This document shows, piece by piece, positions 12,536-24,330 of a stretch of 64,000 nt of DNA (position 1 is the first letter of the stretch; each line of letters starts with the position of its first letter). The translations under genes and the position numbers were made by a program. The notes beneath the pieces were generated by a model. It had not been told where the DNA came from. It worked only from the letters and a program-made list of their open reading frames with translations, and did not search any database. Source of the DNA: Physella acuta (Eukaryota; Mollusca; Gastropoda; Physidae); contig NW_026731685.1 in NCBI RefSeq assembly GCF_028476545.1, positions 682,001 through 746,000 of the forward strand. Reading direction: 5' to 3'.

Positions 12536-12993
12536 GATCTAACAATAACTGGACTAGAGGATCTAATCTAGATTCCAAAATAGCTTACTAAAATGTACAA
12601 TACTCGTCACCAGTCATTTGTTAGTGTAAGCTTATGACTGTTAAAATATACATACTATTTATTATAACTCTACTATTACTATTAATAAAAAGTATAATAA
12701 TTAACATTAAAAAAATACATATAAATATAATGACAAGATAAATTCTTTTTAAATAGTCTTAATTATATTTAAGAATACAAAATATAATTAGTTATGTTTC
12801 ATCTTTTAAGCGACATTGAACCGGAACTGGTGTCATGGAAGCATAAACACACTATTACAAGTGTTATAAAGTATAAAGCTAGGGCTTAATTTTTTGTGTT
12901 AGAACAGTTTAAGTTAAAAGTTTTACAAGACACTTGAACGAACATTATTTCTCGCTGAGAATTTCTCTGACTTGGACCTTTTAAAAGAATATA

Positions 12994-15900
12994 ATGCCAC
13001 TTAAATTGAATATAAAGGTATTTTATTAATTTTAACTAGGGCTAGCAGCTAGGGGCCTATTTTTTTAGGAAGTGTCTTATTTAATTTATTTTGAACTTAA
13101 TAAATAAATAATAATAATTATATTTATATTATTATATATTATATTATATAGATTATAGTTACTTATCTAGTATCTAGCTGCTAGTTTCTGTTAGGAATTA
13201 GACAGTTTAGACTTCCTAGACCAAGACTAGAAGATAGTACAGTAGATTTATTCACTATTCTTTCACATAACTAACTAGTAACTAGCTTAGGCAGAATTTA
13301 CTGTCAACAATATATCTAGATTGAAATTCTAAGATTACCAAATATCCTAGATGCCTAAGATTCCTAAGATGGATTGCTGTTTCAGCTATCAAGCTTTATC
13401 TGCCCTAGGAGTTTGAGCTCGGGACTTTTCTGTTTAGCAACCATGAATGATGATTTTTACCACCCATTTGACTTCTATCCCATAGCATATCATGACAAAA
13501 TGAAGCTGTGCAAATCTGAATTGCTTGATGTTTATTATGGTTTCTTGTTACCATTCAATCACATTTTATTTAATAGTTATACAATTAATTATGAAAATTT
13601 GTGTGGTATAAGATGGAAAGGCATCCATTTCTGTGTAGTCTTGTGTTAAAAATGTCAGGAGATTTGCAAGACTAGCAGGGTTTTCATTACCAATGAGGAC
13701 CTCCTCGCCTTAAAGGAACCATCTTGTTGGCCTGAACATTGTTACACTTAGGGTACTTCCTATTAGACTACATTTTTATTGCAGAATCTTAAAAAGTCAG
13801 ATTCCATCCTTTAAAATGATATTAAGCCTACCTTCCAACCCTAATTTGCAATTTATAGTTTTTTTTTATATATTAATTTCTTTCTAAAATATTAAGATAG
13901 CTGGGTGAGCTATAAGATAGACTTATACTGATCAACTTGTATAACAATTCATTAGCAAGCCTGTAAAAAAAATGCAAATTAACGGCTAAAATTCATTATG
14001 AAAAATTATTTTAAAAAGTTCAAACGTGTCCTTTCACACTTTCTGAATCTTCCCCCTTTATCACACAACATAAAAAGCCAGAACCCACCACCCACACCAC
14101 CAAACGTTAATTTAAAAAAAAGGTTTCAGTACATCCTGCTGTTTTCTAAGAGCTTTCAATAATTCTTTTGGATACAACTGGAACAGACAAACCATCTAAC
14201 AAAGTATCTTGCATACACTTTAGCAGTTACACAGTCCTAGCTCCCTCACAGAGCAATCTCTTGTTTACTACTACCTACATTTACCTAGAGAGTGCCACTG
14301 TCCTTCATAAATGTTTCAGAGAAAAGAAGATCCTGCAATTGAACACTGCTCTGAGGGATCTGCCACATTAGAAGAATCTCAGTCTAGATCATTAAAAAAG
14401 GGTGACAGAGTTCTTGTTGATGGAAGGGCTATTCATTGTGATAATTATAAGCAATGTCGTGGTAAATCTTCCTGAGTTTATTTTTCTTGGATATGGAAAC
14501 TTGGCTAGTGACTGCTGCACATTGTAACAAACTTAAATTTTGTACTATAGAAATCTACTGTCTGCACTTTTAGCTCTTTGTGTTGACATGGAAGAAAAAG
14601 TACTTAATCTTAGATCAACTCTACCTGCAGTCATCCTAGTCCTAAACTTAATTCTTAACATTTCTTTCTCTGTCTAGAGCTTTACAGGTAAGTTCTTGCA
14701 GGCAGTAATATTAGGTTTAGATTTTAAGCTAGACTCTGTTCAATAAAAAGTTAGCCATATTAAAAATTACAGCATAGTGTTATAATCCAACTATAACCCA
14801 ATTCAATTAGACTTCTTAGTGTATAGCTTTCATAATGCTAACTGAAACAGTAGAAGTGCCACTGCTAAATCTATCAAATTATACTTCTATCTGCATTTCT
14901 GCACTTTTTCTAATGAAGAAGGGCCTATAGGGGCCTTTATAAAAGAAATGTAAAGTAAAATAAACTTTAAAAAAGAATTCTGGCTTTAATTAATATAATT
15001 ATGCTGGTAACCTCTAAACTTATAACAAATATGTTAGAAGTGTGTTTGCTGTGAATGTGAAAATAGTTCAGGAGCATTTTTAAACATCTCTGGTAGCCTA
15101 CCTATTTGATTACAATTACAGATGTAAAAAAAAACAATTATAAAGCATGCTGTATTACTACTTTGATTGTGTACAATTGCTATTTCATATTTGAATTGAT
15201 GTAAGATGAATCACCTGTTTATATTTTTTTACTAGGTGTTGTCCAGTTTGTTGGTTATGCAGATGAGCATTTGAAAAGACCCAGAATTAAAGTGGGAATC
15301 TGCCTTTATGACAATGGTAGTTTGTTTTTTGTTGTAATGTATTATTATTATTATTATTATTGTAATAGAGTGAAATAATTGTGAGGTCAAGGGAACTCAC
15401 TCTTCTGTATTAGTTATATTTATAATATTGTTATCTTGAGTGATGTCCCTTGTGTACTTCCTTCCGTCCTCTCTGTGTGTTACCATCGTGGTAGTTAGAC
15501 CCAAATTAAACGTGTTATATACAACCACAGGCTTCTGTCGTCAATCTATTATAACTGGCGACGAAGGATAAACATCTACTAGAAAGAGCACCTACTTACG
15601 CAAAAAAGAGGTTTGCTAGAGCTTATTAGCTAATTATTTCTAGAATTATGGCGCTGTATGGCCAAATAAAAGAATTTGATGCGAATGATGAAATCATTCA
15701 AGATTACCTAGAGAGGTTAAGCTTTTACCTAGAAGCTAACGACGTGACGATAGAAGCCAAAAAGAGAGCTGTTTTGTTAACAGTCATAGGGCCTCAACAA
15801 TTTAGGCTACTAAAAGACTTATGCGCACCAGCCAGTCTAACTACCAAGAGCTTTAACGAGCTGAGCAAATTGCTAACAGACCACCATGCGCCTACCCCAT

Positions 15901-18900
15901 CAAAGTTTCTATGTCGAGCTAGATTTGACAGTAGGACTCGGCAACCAAACGAGTCAATATCAGAATATGTTGCTGCTTTACGTCATTTAAGTGAATTTTG
16001 TGAATTTGGAGAAACGCTGTCTGACAGATTATGTGAAAAGTTTGTGACAGGTGTAAACAGCCCTGATATTCAAAGAAAGTTGCTGCTCGAGTCAGATCTA
16101 AAATTGGAAAAAGCAATACAACTTGCAATGTCATTCCAGCAGTCATCAGATGCGGCGAGATCTTTAGCACCTTCAGAGATCCATGCAGTAAACAGCAGGT
16201 TAGTCAATAAACATCAACCCCAACAGAGCATTCCAACTTATGCTAAACACCCTGCTCGTTCAAATCCTAGATCTAAATCTAGTAATAATTATCAAAAATG
16301 TCATCGATGCAAAGGTCCCCATGCATCTCATCGATGCAAGTTCAAGTCTGCAACTTGTTATAAGTGCAGTGAGCAAGGTCACATTGCTAAGGCCTGCTTT
16401 GCAAAGTCTTCGTCTGTTGCTAAATCTAGCCAGTCAAGACAGTACCGCAACCAAAAGCAGCACTATGTTAACTCTCACCAAGACTACCTAACCCAACCAA
16501 TGAACCACTCTACCTGTGAAAATGCTCAAATTGATTTGCAGCCGGATTTCAACCTGTTCTCTGTTAAATCAATAAGTCATGCTCCCATCAATGTACCAGT
16601 TTATATCAACGGTAAGAGCATCAGCTTCCAACTTGACACTGGAGCATCTCTAACAGTCATCACAAAGAAAGATTTTGACGCTGTCACAGAAAAATCAGTG
16701 CCTCTACAGCCATGTCACAAGTGTCTAACAACATACACTGGTGACAATGTTCCGGTAATAGGAGAGTGTATGGTTCATGTAAGTTATAATGGTCAAAGTG
16801 TTAAACTTCCTCTTCTTGTGGTTGAAGGAAATGGACCGCCATTACTAGGTAGGAACTGGTTAAGTGATCTTAAGTTAAATTGGGAGAGTATTTGTTCATT
16901 GAAGAATGTAAAAGAATCTAGTCTTACTTCACTAGATAAAGTTATATCTGAAAATAAATGTGTTTTTGGTAATTCAGCTTTACTAAATGATAGAACAGTG
17001 AAGTTAAGCATTAAAGATACAAATCCAAGATACTGCAAAGCTAGAGTTCCACCTTATGCAATGAGGAATAAAATTGAAAATGAGCTAAGTAGATTGGAAT
17101 CTAATGGCATTATAAAGAAGGTAGACTATTCCGATTGGGCGACACCCATTGTGCCAGTGTTAAAGAAGGATGGTTCTATAAGAATTTGTGGAGACTACAA
17201 AACTACACTGAATAAGCAAATAGAGCTAAATAGGTACCCTATACCTAACATTGAGGAAATTTCTTTGAATTTGGCAGGAGGAGACAAATTCACTGAATTA
17301 GACTTTAGTCATGCTTACACTCAACTAGAACTGCATCCAGATTCAAAAGTCTATACGACAATAAACACACATAAAGGACTCTACCAATATGAAAGACTAT
17401 GTTTTGGCATATCATCTAGCCCTGGAATTTTCCAAGCTGTCATGGACAGTATTTTTAAGGACATTCCAAATGTTTGTGTGTACTTTGACAATGTGTACAT
17501 AACTGGTAAGAATGACACTGAACATCTTAAAACACTTGATAAAGTATTAAAAATTGTTGGTGAAAAAGGTTTAAAGGTAAACAAAGATAAATGTCAATTC
17601 ATGCTGACAGAAATTAGTTTTCTTGGTTATATATTAAGCAAGCAAGGCATCAGACCTCAACCTGAGAAAACAAAAGCCATTAAAGAAGCACCCAAACCTG
17701 AAAATACCCAACAACTAAGAGCTTTTTTGGGCTTGATAAATTACTATGCAAAGTTCATAGAAAATCTGTCTGGTAAACTATCACCACTGTACAAGCTGCT
17801 ACAGAAAAATGCAACTTGGCACTGGGGTAAACAACAAGAAGCTGCTTTTAATACAGCAAAAGAGGCTTTGTCTGCTGACACCTTACTAACTCACTATGAC
17901 CCAGGGAAAAGACTTATATTAACATGTGATGCTTCACCAGATGGTGTAGGAGCAGTCTTGTCCCACATGGATGAGAAGGGTGACAGACCCATTGCTTTTG
18001 CCAGTAGATCTTTGAACCAGGCTGAGAAAAATTATTCTCAGTTAGATAGGGAAGGCTTAGGCATCATTTTTGGTGTTAAGAAATTTCATAAGTTTCTGTT
18101 TGGTAGGAAGTTCACCATCTTTACAGATCATAAACCATTGCTAGGTTTATTTGGAGAAAACAAAACCCTACCTGAGCATGCCTCACCAAGAATTCAAAGA
18201 TGGGCTATCACACTAACTGCATACAATTATGAATTGAAATACAAACCTGGATCTGAGAATAGTGCAGATAGTCTTAGTAGATTACCTTTAAAAAACCAAA
18301 GCCTGAGCTATGTACCAGAAGATGTATTTGTTCTCTTCACTATCATGGATAACTCCAATATAAATGTGAATGATATTAAAAGAGAAACACAAAAAGATGA
18401 GTGCTTAATAAAAATATATGAGTACTGTAAGAATGGTTGGCCTGAAGAGTCTGTGAATGATGACTTAAGGCCATATAAAATAAGAAATAAAACCCTTTGT
18501 GAAGATAATATAAAAGATGGAGAAGATGCAGTCCATTATCAGTCAGAGTTGCCTAAACAAAGTATTTGTAACTTAATAAATGATTGTGGTGATATGGCAA
18601 TTTCAAATGTTTTAAAGAGAATACATTAGTAAGAAGGAATGTGATCATCAAACAACTTTGCTAACATCATTAGCACTTACAGAAACTAAAAAGGTAACAT
18701 CAAAAGGAAAGAAAAAAAAAAAGATTTTTGCCATTTAATACACCCACTTCAAATACTAAATGACAGTTGCAAAGTGATATGGTCCAGGATATTACTTGTA
18801 AACAGTATTTTTGGTTACCAGGAAAGCACTATCAGATTACCTGAGAAAATTGATCAATCAAAGAAATCTATGTCAATTAAGGATCTGAATAATAGCATAA

Positions 18901-21067
18901 TACTTGCAGATGCCAATTCAAAAATAGTTCAATTAGATCATGACAAACATTCATTGAAAGAGAATTTGGTGTTAATGAGAATGTGTATCTAAGAAATTAT
19001 GGGAAAAAGGAAAAATGGATACCAGGTCAAATTGTTCAATGTACAGGACCTGTGTCTTATAAAGTTAAAAATAACTTGTGCAGATAATAAGTGTGAATCT
19101 GTCAATCCCACCAAATCTGATCAGTTCACACCAACTCAGTTTGTTCCACAACCAAGTTCTGTTGATATGAGTGAACCAAGTTGTCTAGAGTCAGAAAATG
19201 TAAATTCTGGAGTTAATGATTTAAATCCTAGACCTCCTGAGATAGAGAATCCAGATGGTCAGAATATTGAGTCACCAAATCAAAGACCACTGAGAAGGTC
19301 AAGCAGGACAATCAAAGTCCCAAATAAGTTAGACCTATGATTCTAAAGGTCAAAAGGACTTTGACATTATTGTTTTGTATTTTGATTATGTTGTAGCATA
19401 TTGTGCATTGTTTGTAAGGATGTAATCTACCATAGTGTTCATGTTACAATATAATTGGTGATTTTAGGATACTATCAATTGTTCTATTGAGAGATGTGTT
19501 ATTGTGTTCTAAGGGTAAAGGGATGTAATAGAGTGAAATAATTGTGAGGTCAAGGGAACTCACTCTTCTGTATTAGTTATATTTATAATATTGTTATCTT
19601 GAGTGATGTCCCTTGTGTACTTCCTTCCGTCCTCTCTGTGTGTTACCATCGTGGTAGTTAGACCCAAATTAAACGTGTTATATACAACCACAGGCTTCTG
19701 TCGTCAATCTATTATAATTATTATATGCTTATGTAATTAAATTGTTTTATTATTACTATAATAGATGTCTAAACTTCATTTAAAATTTCTTAAACATTTG
19801 TGGTATTAGATAAATAAATATTGTCAGCAATGTAACACTAGTAACACCCACAACAAAACTATTTTTATATACTTTAAATATTAATAATGTAGTCATTGCT
19901 ATTGAAATGGAACTGTTAAAATTGCTTTTGAAACCAATTTTTTCACTTGTGATGTTGTTTGTATGTTACATTGAAGTATACTCTACCCACAATGGTATCT
20001 ACAATGGAAAAAGATATTTCTTCTGCCCACGAGGTCACGGTGCCTTGGTAAATTATTCAGATGTTACTCCTTTACAGCCAGTGGAACAAACTCAACCTCT
20101 CAGTGGCAACAAGATGTTCCCAAGTTTTACTGAGGTCAAAAAAAGAAGATCACTACGAGAAAAAAAGTTAGTCTTTCATTAATATTGGATAGTTGAAGTA
20201 ATTTCTCAAGGTTATGTTCATTTTAATGCTTATTTGTAAGATTAAAAAATATAGTAGTAAAAATTCTATCAGATTAGTCTTATAAAAGTAAGGAGAATAT
20301 TGGCTGAAATGATCTAACTCTTTAAGGTTTTACCTAACTTGTTTTCTAACCTAATGCAAAATTCCTCCTTGTTCTAAAGCATTTCATTTTAAATTCTGAA
20401 CGAGACTACTAAAGATAATCACACATTGGCCCTATCAAAAAGCACACTTGAATATCTTTGATAGAATTCAAGAAGCAGAGGAAATGCTTCGTCTTGAGCA
20501 TCATTTAAAAGTAAAAGCTCAAAAGGAAAGATACTCAAAATCAGCAGTAATACCTAGTTCAAATTTACGACATACCAGAACAAGTTCTTTAAGACAGAAA
20601 AGTGCAGAGGACAAGATGCAACAACACTTTAAAGAGTCTGCTTTTATGGTTAGGATTTTAAAAACCTTCTCTTAATTGCTTATTTTATCAAGCTCTCCAA
20701 GTTGGCTAATCTGTTGCTAAAACCATGGTCTATTGTTATTATTCTTAAATTAAAGAATTTTCATTTATTCTTTTATTTTTTGTTTTTCATCAAAAAGATA
20801 TTTCATTATTTATTTTTTATCAAAATTAAATGGTTTTATAATACACAAATAATTTTTTATCAGAACTACCAGGAATTTGAGAGACAGCAACAAGACAAAA
20901 ATAATGAAGCATTACAATTTAAGCAAATGAAAAAAGTATTTGGAGGGGATGAAAAAGCTGAACGAATGGCAAACACTTTGCTAAAACTGCAGTTAGCATT
21001 TGAAGAAGGGAAAAAAATTACATCGATGGAATCTAATGAAAATGCAGTAATAAGAAAAGGAAAATAG
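12994..21067 (+). CDS. CAP-Gly domain protein, six coding exons
   Basis: Exons 12994-13017, 14320-14461, 15236-15316, 19977-20166, 20465-20648 and 20864-21067 join in phase to 825 nt (274 residues plus stop). The start MPLKLNIK fits because the donor AAG|GTATTT and acceptor tttcag|AGA are in phase; the ATG at 14311 lies inside that acceptor. Residues about 35-115 form a CAP-Gly fold: KKGDRVLVDGR, GVVQFVGY, KVGICLYDN, NGKRYFFCPRGHGALV, DVTPL. CAP-Gly domains bind EEY/F tails of tubulin, EB proteins and CLIPs. The usual GKNDG signature is replaced by STHNG, so binding may differ. Residues about 140-270 are charged, rich in Lys/Glu/Gln and look helical, with no named domain. Intron 3 carries the LTR element at 15361-19716 in the same orientation. 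I cannot place it in a named CAP-Gly family. Confidence 0.78.
13383..13446 (-). mobile_element. SINE fragment (tRNA-derived head)
   Basis: TCTGCCCTAGGAGTTTGAGC then GGGACTTTTC and GTTTAGCAACCATGA match the tRNA-like head of the SINE at 21317-21710, in the same orientation. Lies in intron 1 of the CAP-Gly gene. Confidence 0.55.
15361..15553 (+). repeat. 5' LTR of the Gypsy element
   Basis: 193 bp, beginning TGTAATAGAG and ending TCTATTATA, identical to 19524-19716. Confidence 0.95.
15648..18629 (+). CDS. gag-pol frame of the Gypsy element
   Basis: Part of the fossil element at 15361-19716. One 993-residue frame covers a gag region, two CCHC-type knuckles near residues 218-250 (CHRCKGPHASHRC, CYKCSEQGHIAKAC), a retroviral-type protease (LDTGAS near residue 328), reverse transcriptase (about 470-650) and RNase H (about 755-880). 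Gag and pol share one frame, as in Steamer-like elements. Element-encoded, not a host gene. Confidence 0.9.
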   Translation: MALYGQIKEFDANDEIIQDYLERLSFYLEANDVTIEAKKRAVLLTVIGPQQFRLLKDLCAPASLTTKSFNELSKLLTDHHAPTPSKFLCRARFDSRTRQPNESISEYVAALRHLSEFCEFGETLSDRLCEKFVTGVNSPDIQRKLLLESDLKLEKAIQLAMSFQQSSDAARSLAPSEIHAVNSRLVNKHQPQQSIPTYAKHPARSNPRSKSSNNYQKCHRCKGPHASHRCKFKSATCYKCSEQGHIAKACFAKSSSVAKSSQSRQYRNQKQHYVNSHQDYLTQPMNHSTCENAQIDLQPDFNLFSVKSISHAPINVPVYINGKSISFQLDTGASLTVITKKDFDAVTEKSVPLQPCHKCLTTYTGDNVPVIGECMVHVSYNGQSVKLPLLVVEGNGPPLLGRNWLSDLKLNWESICSLKNVKESSLTSLDKVISENKCVFGNSALLNDRTVKLSIKDTNPRYCKARVPPYAMRNKIENELSRLESNGIIKKVDYSDWATPIVPVLKKDGSIRICGDYKTTLNKQIELNRYPIPNIEEISLNLAGGDKFTELDFSHAYTQLELHPDSKVYTTINTHKGLYQYERLCFGISSSPGIFQAVMDSIFKDIPNVCVYFDNVYITGKNDTEHLKTLDKVLKIVGEKGLKVNKDKCQFMLTEISFLGYILSKQGIRPQPEKTKAIKEAPKPENTQQLRAFLGLINYYAKFIENLSGKLSPLYKLLQKNATWHWGKQQEAAFNTAKEALSADTLLTHYDPGKRLILTCDASPDGVGAVLSHMDEKGDRPIAFASRSLNQAEKNYSQLDREGLGIIFGVKKFHKFLFGRKFTIFTDHKPLLGLFGENKTLPEHASPRIQRWAITLTAYNYELKYKPGSENSADSLSRLPLKNQSLSYVPEDVFVLFTIMDNSNINVNDIKRETQKDECLIKIYEYCKNGWPEESVNDDLRPYKIRNKTLCEDNIKDGEDAVHYQSELPKQSICNLINDCGDMAISNVLKRIH
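19524..19716 (+). repeat. 3' LTR of the Gypsy element
   Basis: Identical to the 5' LTR, preceded by a purine-rich tract and followed by the ATTAT target duplication. Confidence 0.95.
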
Positions 21068-21316
21068 TCTTATAAAATTTATTGTGGTTTAACTAAAATA
21101 TTTTATTTATACGCTTCATTATTCAGGTTCAACTAAAGTGTCCAAATGTTTACCTTTTTAGCTTGTATAGAAATGTATTTTCTTTTCAATTACAAATTTT
21201 AAAACCAACCTTTTTGTACAAAAGTCTTGTTGTAGTCTTAAAATTAATTTAGTCATTTGTTCACAAATGTATCATATTGTGTGCTAGTACTAATACAATT
21301 TTTATTTTAACATGAT

Positions 21317-21710
21317 TTCTTCTTCTTCTTCGTTCTTAATTTTTAGTGTTGGGAGGGATCGAGCCTTATCTGCCTGAGGGTTTGAACTCGAGACTTTTTT
21401 CGAATTTATCAACCATGAGCTTTGCCGACTCGACCATGCTTCCATCACAATTAAGGATTACGTGTCAACTGGTTATGCGCCATTGAGGCCATTGACTCCG
21501 ATTTCAGCCTGCTTTTCTTTTTGGATTTGCTTCCATAGCCATTGTCCAACCAAGAACAAACTACAAGGCAGCAGTTGTTTGATTTTGGAGTTGTCTCTCC
21601 TAGAAGAGTGGCTGTCCCCAGCTAACGAGCCTCATCTGCCCAAGGGTTCGAACTCGAGACTTTTCGGTTTAGCAACCATGAGCTTTACCGACTCGACCAT
21701 GCCAACCCTA
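21317..21710 (-). mobile_element. tRNA-derived SINE, apparently dimeric
   Basis: On the minus strand two tRNA-like heads follow one another. Each has GGTCGAGTCGG(T/C)AAAGCTC, a box-A-like stretch, and GAGTTC(G/A)AACCC, a box B for RNA polymerase III. They lie at about 21710-21600 and 21440-21345. The unit ends in a GAAGAAGAAGAA tail (21317-21330 on plus as TTCTTCTTC). Located 250 bp after the stop of the CAP-Gly gene. Related pieces lie at 13383-13446 and about 42187-42225. Confidence 0.65.
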
Positions 21711-23934
21711 ACATGATTTAATTTTTCTGTTTTTTAAATTAAGACTTAGTTCTTCTAGTTCTTAGTCGATTCAACTTTATTTGCTGTATTTAGAAAAAAC
21801 ATTAGTATCATATTTATCTCTTAAAGTATGGAAATGTCAGGGTTATGTGCCTTTCAGAACTTTTTGCTATGGTGTCATAATAATTTTATGATCTAAACTT
21901 TTTATGTTAATATGTTGATGACAATAGAAATGTGTTTGCATATACCATTTCCTTTATATTGAAAGTGAAAACCTTATTACATATCAGTATTAATTAAAGG
22001 AAAACTTGTGATTAAGACGCTTCAGACCAAAGTAATTTTCAATGATTATTTATCAAAATTTAATTCTTAACACCTAGAATTGAAACAATAAAAGAATTAA
22101 CATAATTTAATGATTGTTTCTGTTAACCTCCATGCCATGCTGTGGTATTATTGTACTAATTAAAACTAGAACACCAAATACTGATTACACAAGATCAATT
22201 TATTGTAATTTATTTTCACACTAAAATTGTTACCAAAGAGATAAAATATTGATCATCAAACAGAGCAAACTACATTTTGGCAAGTCAACAGTAAATCTTT
22301 ATTTTCTGACATTTGAAGTTTAAATAGATCTACATATTTAAATATTAGCAATTAATGCCCTTTTACATTACAACTAATAGAATTACAAACAATTAAAATA
22401 ATTTTTTTTAAAAGAAAGATCAAAGTTGTTTTTGTTAGACTGAACAATTAAAAAGCAATAAAAACAAAGTTTTAAAAAATGTAACGGCTGTTTACATCCT
22501 TCTGTGGTACTTTATGTTTCCAAAAGCAAGCAGTGAGCACCTGGAATGTAGGATAACTGTGTTGAGTGTGATCAAAGTCCACCAACACAAAATACATAAT
22601 TAACCTCAAGCTATTCAGAGTAATTGTGCTAAGCAATAATTAGCTGTTTAAACATATAGGCTAAAGGGTTAAAAAATTATTAGACTTAGTTAATAAACCA
22701 TCATATAATTCATGAATACTGTAACAAAATACTTCAAGCATACCACAACATCTGCATTACATAATCTTTGAGAGCAGACATTACTATTGTTTTTTTTAAG
22801 CAAGGCTAGCCTAGACATACACAGCTCTAAGCAGATACAAATACTCCAAGTAGCCTGGACCAAATCCAACAGCTGAATCCAACAGTTCTAATGTATCTAG
22901 AAACAAGCTTACTGGAGCCCCAGCTAGGAGCCCTGTTAAAGAACCTGGATACAAATCAGACTTAAAGACTCCAACAACAGCAACAACTCAGTGAGTTTCT
23001 GAACCTTTCATTGATGATTGTTTGACAATCTATTCAAAAGAATTCATTGGCTAACCCAAGGAAAACACAAAAGGATTATGTTAATTAGCATTTAAACTTT
23101 TAATATTACTTACAGAGATAAGTTAATTAACATTTAAGCATGTGGATGTTAACCTAATTTAAACAGTCAATTAAATTTATTTTAAAGCTAAAAGGATTTT
23201 CCTGTACAATAAGAAAAACGTGTATTATAGAAAAACAAAGCAAGTAAACTTTCAATTTCTACAAAAATAAGCTACCAGAATTAAACATGAGATTCACCAA
23301 ATGTATAGTATAGTGTTGACCAAAAGAAATCATCACACTTTTTATGTGTGATAAAAACATTTTCAAACTGGGTGCTAGTTGATTTATAAAAATTAGAAGG
23401 TGAAATATAAATGCACTATAATAATACTTAACGGAACTGTTTTTACTCATTGTGAAATATAAATGCACTATAATAATACTTATTGCAATCTATTTTTACT
23501 CCTTCTTAGAAAGTATAAGAGTGGGACTAATACTTGGTGGTAATAAACAAGCTGTATACTGACACAATAAAACAGGGAACTGTTTCAGAACTATTGTTAT
23601 TTATAGTTAATCCAACTCTTAAATACATAAACCAGTTCATCAGTAACAATGTGTAAAGGGTAAACCACTGTATGATGTAAATAATTAAGTTACTTTTGTT
23701 AGGGTTGTTTATAGTTAATTAATTACAACTAAGATAATTGCATTTGAAATTTTCAAAGGAGGTCAGAATATTGTTGTGTGGAGGATCAAATGGATTATAA
23801 ATCATTTTAAAAGTTAAATAAAAGGCTTACAAGAACACCATAACCAAAACATGTAATGGTAGCACAAACACCAGCTACAATTTGATGACAAACGCCATAG
23901 CAGTCAGGTTAGCTCTCAACTCTGAGACAAGAGA
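21711..23934. other. AT-rich spacer between convergent CAP-Gly and SLC7 genes
   Basis: May contain the 3' UTR of the CAP-Gly gene; an AATAAA lies at 22087-22092. A 30-bp near-duplicate (TGAAATATAAATGCACTATA) occurs at 23400 and 23454. I see no gene here. Confidence 0.4.
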
Positions 23935-24330
23935 CTAGTTTGACCATGTGGATTCTAGCACCCTTCTTTTAGACCCTGTGGATTCTAGCACCCTTCCTTT
24001 TGACCATGTGGATTCTAGCACCCTTCCTTTTGACCATATGGATTCTAGCACCCTTCCTTTTGACCATGTGGATTCTAGCACCCTTCCTTTTGACCATGTG
24101 GATTCTAGCACCCTTCCTTTTGACCATATGGATTCTAGCACCCTTCCTTTTGACCCTGTAGATTCTAGCACCCTTCCTTTTGACCCTGTAGATTCTAGCA
24201 CCCTTCCTTTTGACCATATGGATTCTAGCACCCTTCCTTTCGACCATGTGGATTCTAGCACCCTTCCTTTTGACCCTGTAGATTCTAGCACCCTTCCTTT
24301 TGACCCTGTAGATTCTAGCATCCTAAAAGA
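23935..24330. repeat. 30-bp minisatellite
   Basis: About 13 units of 30 bp (GATTCTAGCACCCTTCCTTT plus TGACC(A/C)T(G/A)TG). Because 30 is a multiple of three and no stop falls in some frames, several frames stay open on both strands; this is a consequence of the repeat and not evidence of a gene. Lies between the convergent 3' ends of the CAP-Gly and SLC7 genes. Confidence 0.93.

Larger units (their letters stand above)
15361..19716 (+). mobile_element. Gypsy (Ty3) LTR retrotransposon, Steamer/Mag-like, broken
   Basis: Bounded by two identical 193-bp LTRs (15361-15553 and 19524-19716) and a perfect 5-bp target duplication ATTAT (15356-15360 and 19717-19721). Parts recognised in order: 5' LTR; primer-binding region just after it (CTGGCGACGAAGG); a fused gag-pol frame with two zinc knuckles, aspartic protease (LDTGAS), reverse transcriptase and RNase H (LTCDASPDG); a pol-like C-terminal tail (RRSSRTIKVP); polypurine tract AAGGGTAAAGGGA; 3' LTR. 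Identical LTRs mean a very recent insertion. Despite its youth it looks broken, with a few breaks. A single gag-pol frame, short LTRs and 5-bp duplications resemble bivalve Steamer-like elements; that placement is inference. It sits in intron 3 of the CAP-Gly gene, in a TTA microsatellite. Confidence 0.92.

Noticed and set aside
14311-14319. ATG at 14311 as start of the CAP-Gly gene
   Set aside because: It lies inside the acceptor ATGTTTCAG; an upstream exon (MPLKLNIK) joins in phase at 14320.
21345-21710. Genuine tRNA genes
   Set aside because: Box A/B-like words are present, but the cloverleaf is not convincing and the units carry a SINE-like body and GAA tail.
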